Positions 32,406-33,365 of a DNA stretch of 33,365 nt are shown piece by piece. Each line of letters starts with the position of its first letter. Position 1 is the stretch's first letter. The position numbers were made by a program, and so were the translations under genes. The stretch is from positions 1 through 33,365 of the forward strand of contig JAPVVG010000109.1 in assembly GCA_028571455.1 (NCBI GenBank), read 5' to 3'. This DNA is from Desulfobacteraceae bacterium. GTDB taxonomy: Bacteria; Desulfobacterota; Desulfobacteria; Desulfobacterales; ETH-SRB1. The notes under the pieces were generated by a model that was not told where the DNA came from, did no database searches, and saw only the letters and a program-made list of their open reading frames with translations.

Positions 32406-33041
32406 TTGAGCAGGTCTGTCTATAACGATAACGTCTTCATAAATTGCCCGTTTGATAAGCAATATGAGCCAATATTCCACGCCATTATATTCGCGATATT
32501 CGATTGTGGATTTGTCCCTCGCTGCACTCTTGAAGAGGATGACGCGAGCCAAATTAGAATAGAAAAGATTTACAGCATCATTAACGCCTGCCGGTATAGT
32601 ATCCATGACATCTCTCGAACCGAACTTGACTCTAAAAACAACCTCCCTCGCTTCAATATGCCTCTGGAATTGGGGATGTTACTTTCGGCAAAAAAATTTG
32701 GAAGTGGAAAGCATAACAAAAAGTCATGCCTTATTCTTGACAAAAAGGCCTATCGGTATCAGAAGTTCATATCAGATATCTCAGGACAGGATATAAGCGC
32801 ACACAACAATTCCACTAAAAATGCAATCAGAATAGTTCGAGACTGGCTTAGGGGTAAATCCAGGCGTACTACTCTGCCAGATGGGGACGTCATTTGGAAG
32901 CGTTACCAGAGGTTCACGAAGACCTTACCCAGAATGTGTAAAACTCTGCAATTTAATCAAAATAAACTGATATATAAGGACTATGTTCATTTGGTATACG
33001 AATGGCTTGAAGAATTAACATGGGATTCAAGTTACTTTTAA
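32406..33041 (+). CDS. TIR/deoxyribosyltransferase-like fold protein
   Basis: A 211-residue protein starting at TTG, chosen because GAGGAG lies nine bases upstream and homologous-looking sequence begins at once (NDNVFINCPFD). The pattern of an FINCPFDKQY strand-turn, then RIEKIYSIINACRYSIHDIS and RFNMPLELGMLLSAKKFG with Glu88, fits the TIR/nucleoside 2-deoxyribosyltransferase superfamily, in which the Glu of an ELG motif attacks the N-glycosidic bond (NAD or nucleosides). I know the family only as widespread hypothetical proteins. The C-terminal 90 residues are helical. Lies 44 bp after the GIY-YIG gene and may be cotranscribed. Confidence 0.5.
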   Translation: MSRSVYNDNVFINCPFDKQYEPIFHAIIFAIFDCGFVPRCTLEEDDASQIRIEKIYSIINACRYSIHDISRTELDSKNNLPRFNMPLELGMLLSAKKFGSGKHNKKSCLILDKKAYRYQKFISDISGQDISAHNNSTKNAIRIVRDWLRGKSRRTTLPDGDVIWKRYQRFTKTLPRMCKTLQFNQNKLIYKDYVHLVYEWLEELTWDSSYF

Positions 33042-33152
33042 TGAGGACCAAGGACAAAGAATGGGGGTCGGGCCACAGCAACATATTGAGATAATATATA
33101 AAACGTTAAAATCTTGCGTTAAATAAGGCCTTAAATGGCCATTTTTAGGAAA

Positions 33153-33210
33153 GGGGTCAAGTCTGCCTTTGACCCTTGCTCAAAATTATTAAGGGTCAAA
33201 GGCAGACCCC
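33153..33210. repeat. REP palindrome copy 5 (58 bp, variant right end)
   Basis: Left arm as in copies 3 and 4; the right arm ends ggcagacccc, lacking the ttga stretch. Flanks taggaaa and ttttcct differ from other copies. Upstream (33042-33152) there is no gene, only the palindrome AAATGGCCATTT near 33133-33144; downstream a small CTGC/GCAG hairpin near 33241-33254. Confidence 0.9.
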
Positions 33211-33288
33211 TTTTCCTTTTTTGCTTTTTTCTGAAGGCCATCTGCAAAGGCAGATACTATCCGAGAACAGTAGCAGGAATGGGTACTT

Positions 33289-33365
33289 ATGAATGATCGG
33301 GATATCTTTTATGACACGGCCAAGTTATCACGCCCTGAGCAGGAGATCGTGCTGCGGAAGGCGCA
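33289..33365 (+). CDS. Start of an unidentified gene (3' truncated by window edge)
   Basis: An open frame from ATG 33289 runs off the end: MNDRDIFYDTAKLSRPEQEI and five more residues. Hydrophilic, helix-prone; not recognised. A weak AGGA lies about 12 bases upstream. A second frame two codons in (ATG 33293) is also open but its composition is less protein-like. Confidence 0.4.
   Translation, partial: MNDRDIFYDTAKLSRPEQEIVLRKA

Noticed and set aside
33110-33125. Possible attC core gcgttaaataaggc
   Set aside because: GTTAAAT fits GTTRRRY, but no complementary R'' box or stem was found nearby.
1-33365. tRNA, rRNA or riboswitch genes
   Set aside because: None recognised by eye on either strand; a covariance scan would be needed to exclude them.

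Overview
The window looks like chromosome of a Gram-negative anaerobe, most likely a Desulfobacterota (deltaproteobacterial sulfate-reducer-type) genome. This rests on the sirC-ccsB-hemA block, long-form hisG next to hisI, dksA, clpB and single-domain housekeeping genes of deltaproteobacterial flavour, set among spacers full of short repeats. It is an inference; no rRNA or tRNA gene is present to test it.

Bases 1-22500 are mostly backbone. A 5'-truncated xerD (+) faces a long minus-strand series: HNH protein, ATP-grasp enzyme, era, engB, hisG, hisI. This series is broken by decayed or accessory material at 5.2-8.5 kb: a GT9/WecA chimeric gene, a 147-bp TA-flanked MITE, an AbiEii-type nucleotidyltransferase with its DUF6922 partner, mazF with only the tail of an antitoxin, and a 240-bp inverted-repeat element. 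A penicillin-binding protein 1A gene (+) follows, then a minus-strand run read from 22.5 kb down to 11.4 kb: clpB, DHH phosphoesterase, MBL-fold hydrolase, sirC, ccsB, hemA, fabD, dksA, PHP phosphoesterase, rnc. Many spacers hold degenerate iterated 7-10-bp motifs arranged as large imperfect palindromes.

Bases 22700-33365 are an accessory island with all genes on +. In order: a Panacea (DUF4065) antitoxin with a RelE/ParE-like toxin; a DUF5343 protein; an AvcD-type anti-phage dCTP/dCMP deaminase with a 13-bp hairpin just upstream; a GHKL (HSP90-like) ATPase plus SIR2 pair; a PD-(D/E)XK protein; a HEPN protein; a GIY-YIG protein; a TIR/deoxyribosyltransferase-like protein; and the start of another gene. 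A roughly 63-bp near-perfect palindrome (REP-like) occurs in five main copies plus fragments between these modules.

The main discovery is that the region from about 27.3 to 32.0 kb carries integron-type gene cassettes. Three attC-like sites (30332, 30904, 31974) have extrahelical bases in their stems. For each of three cassettes the 5' boundary (G/TTAGCC, G/TTATGGC, G/TTAGCTT) is exactly complementary to the R'' box at that cassette's own 3' end (GGCTAAC, GCCATAAC, AAGCTAAC), as expected of excisable circular cassettes. The GHKL-SIR2 pair therefore forms one 3.07-kb two-gene cassette, and the PD-(D/E)XK and HEPN genes each form another. No integron integrase is visible. Two REP palindromes sit at cassette junctions. 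The island looks like a defence cassette array built from integron recombination and REP-element activity.
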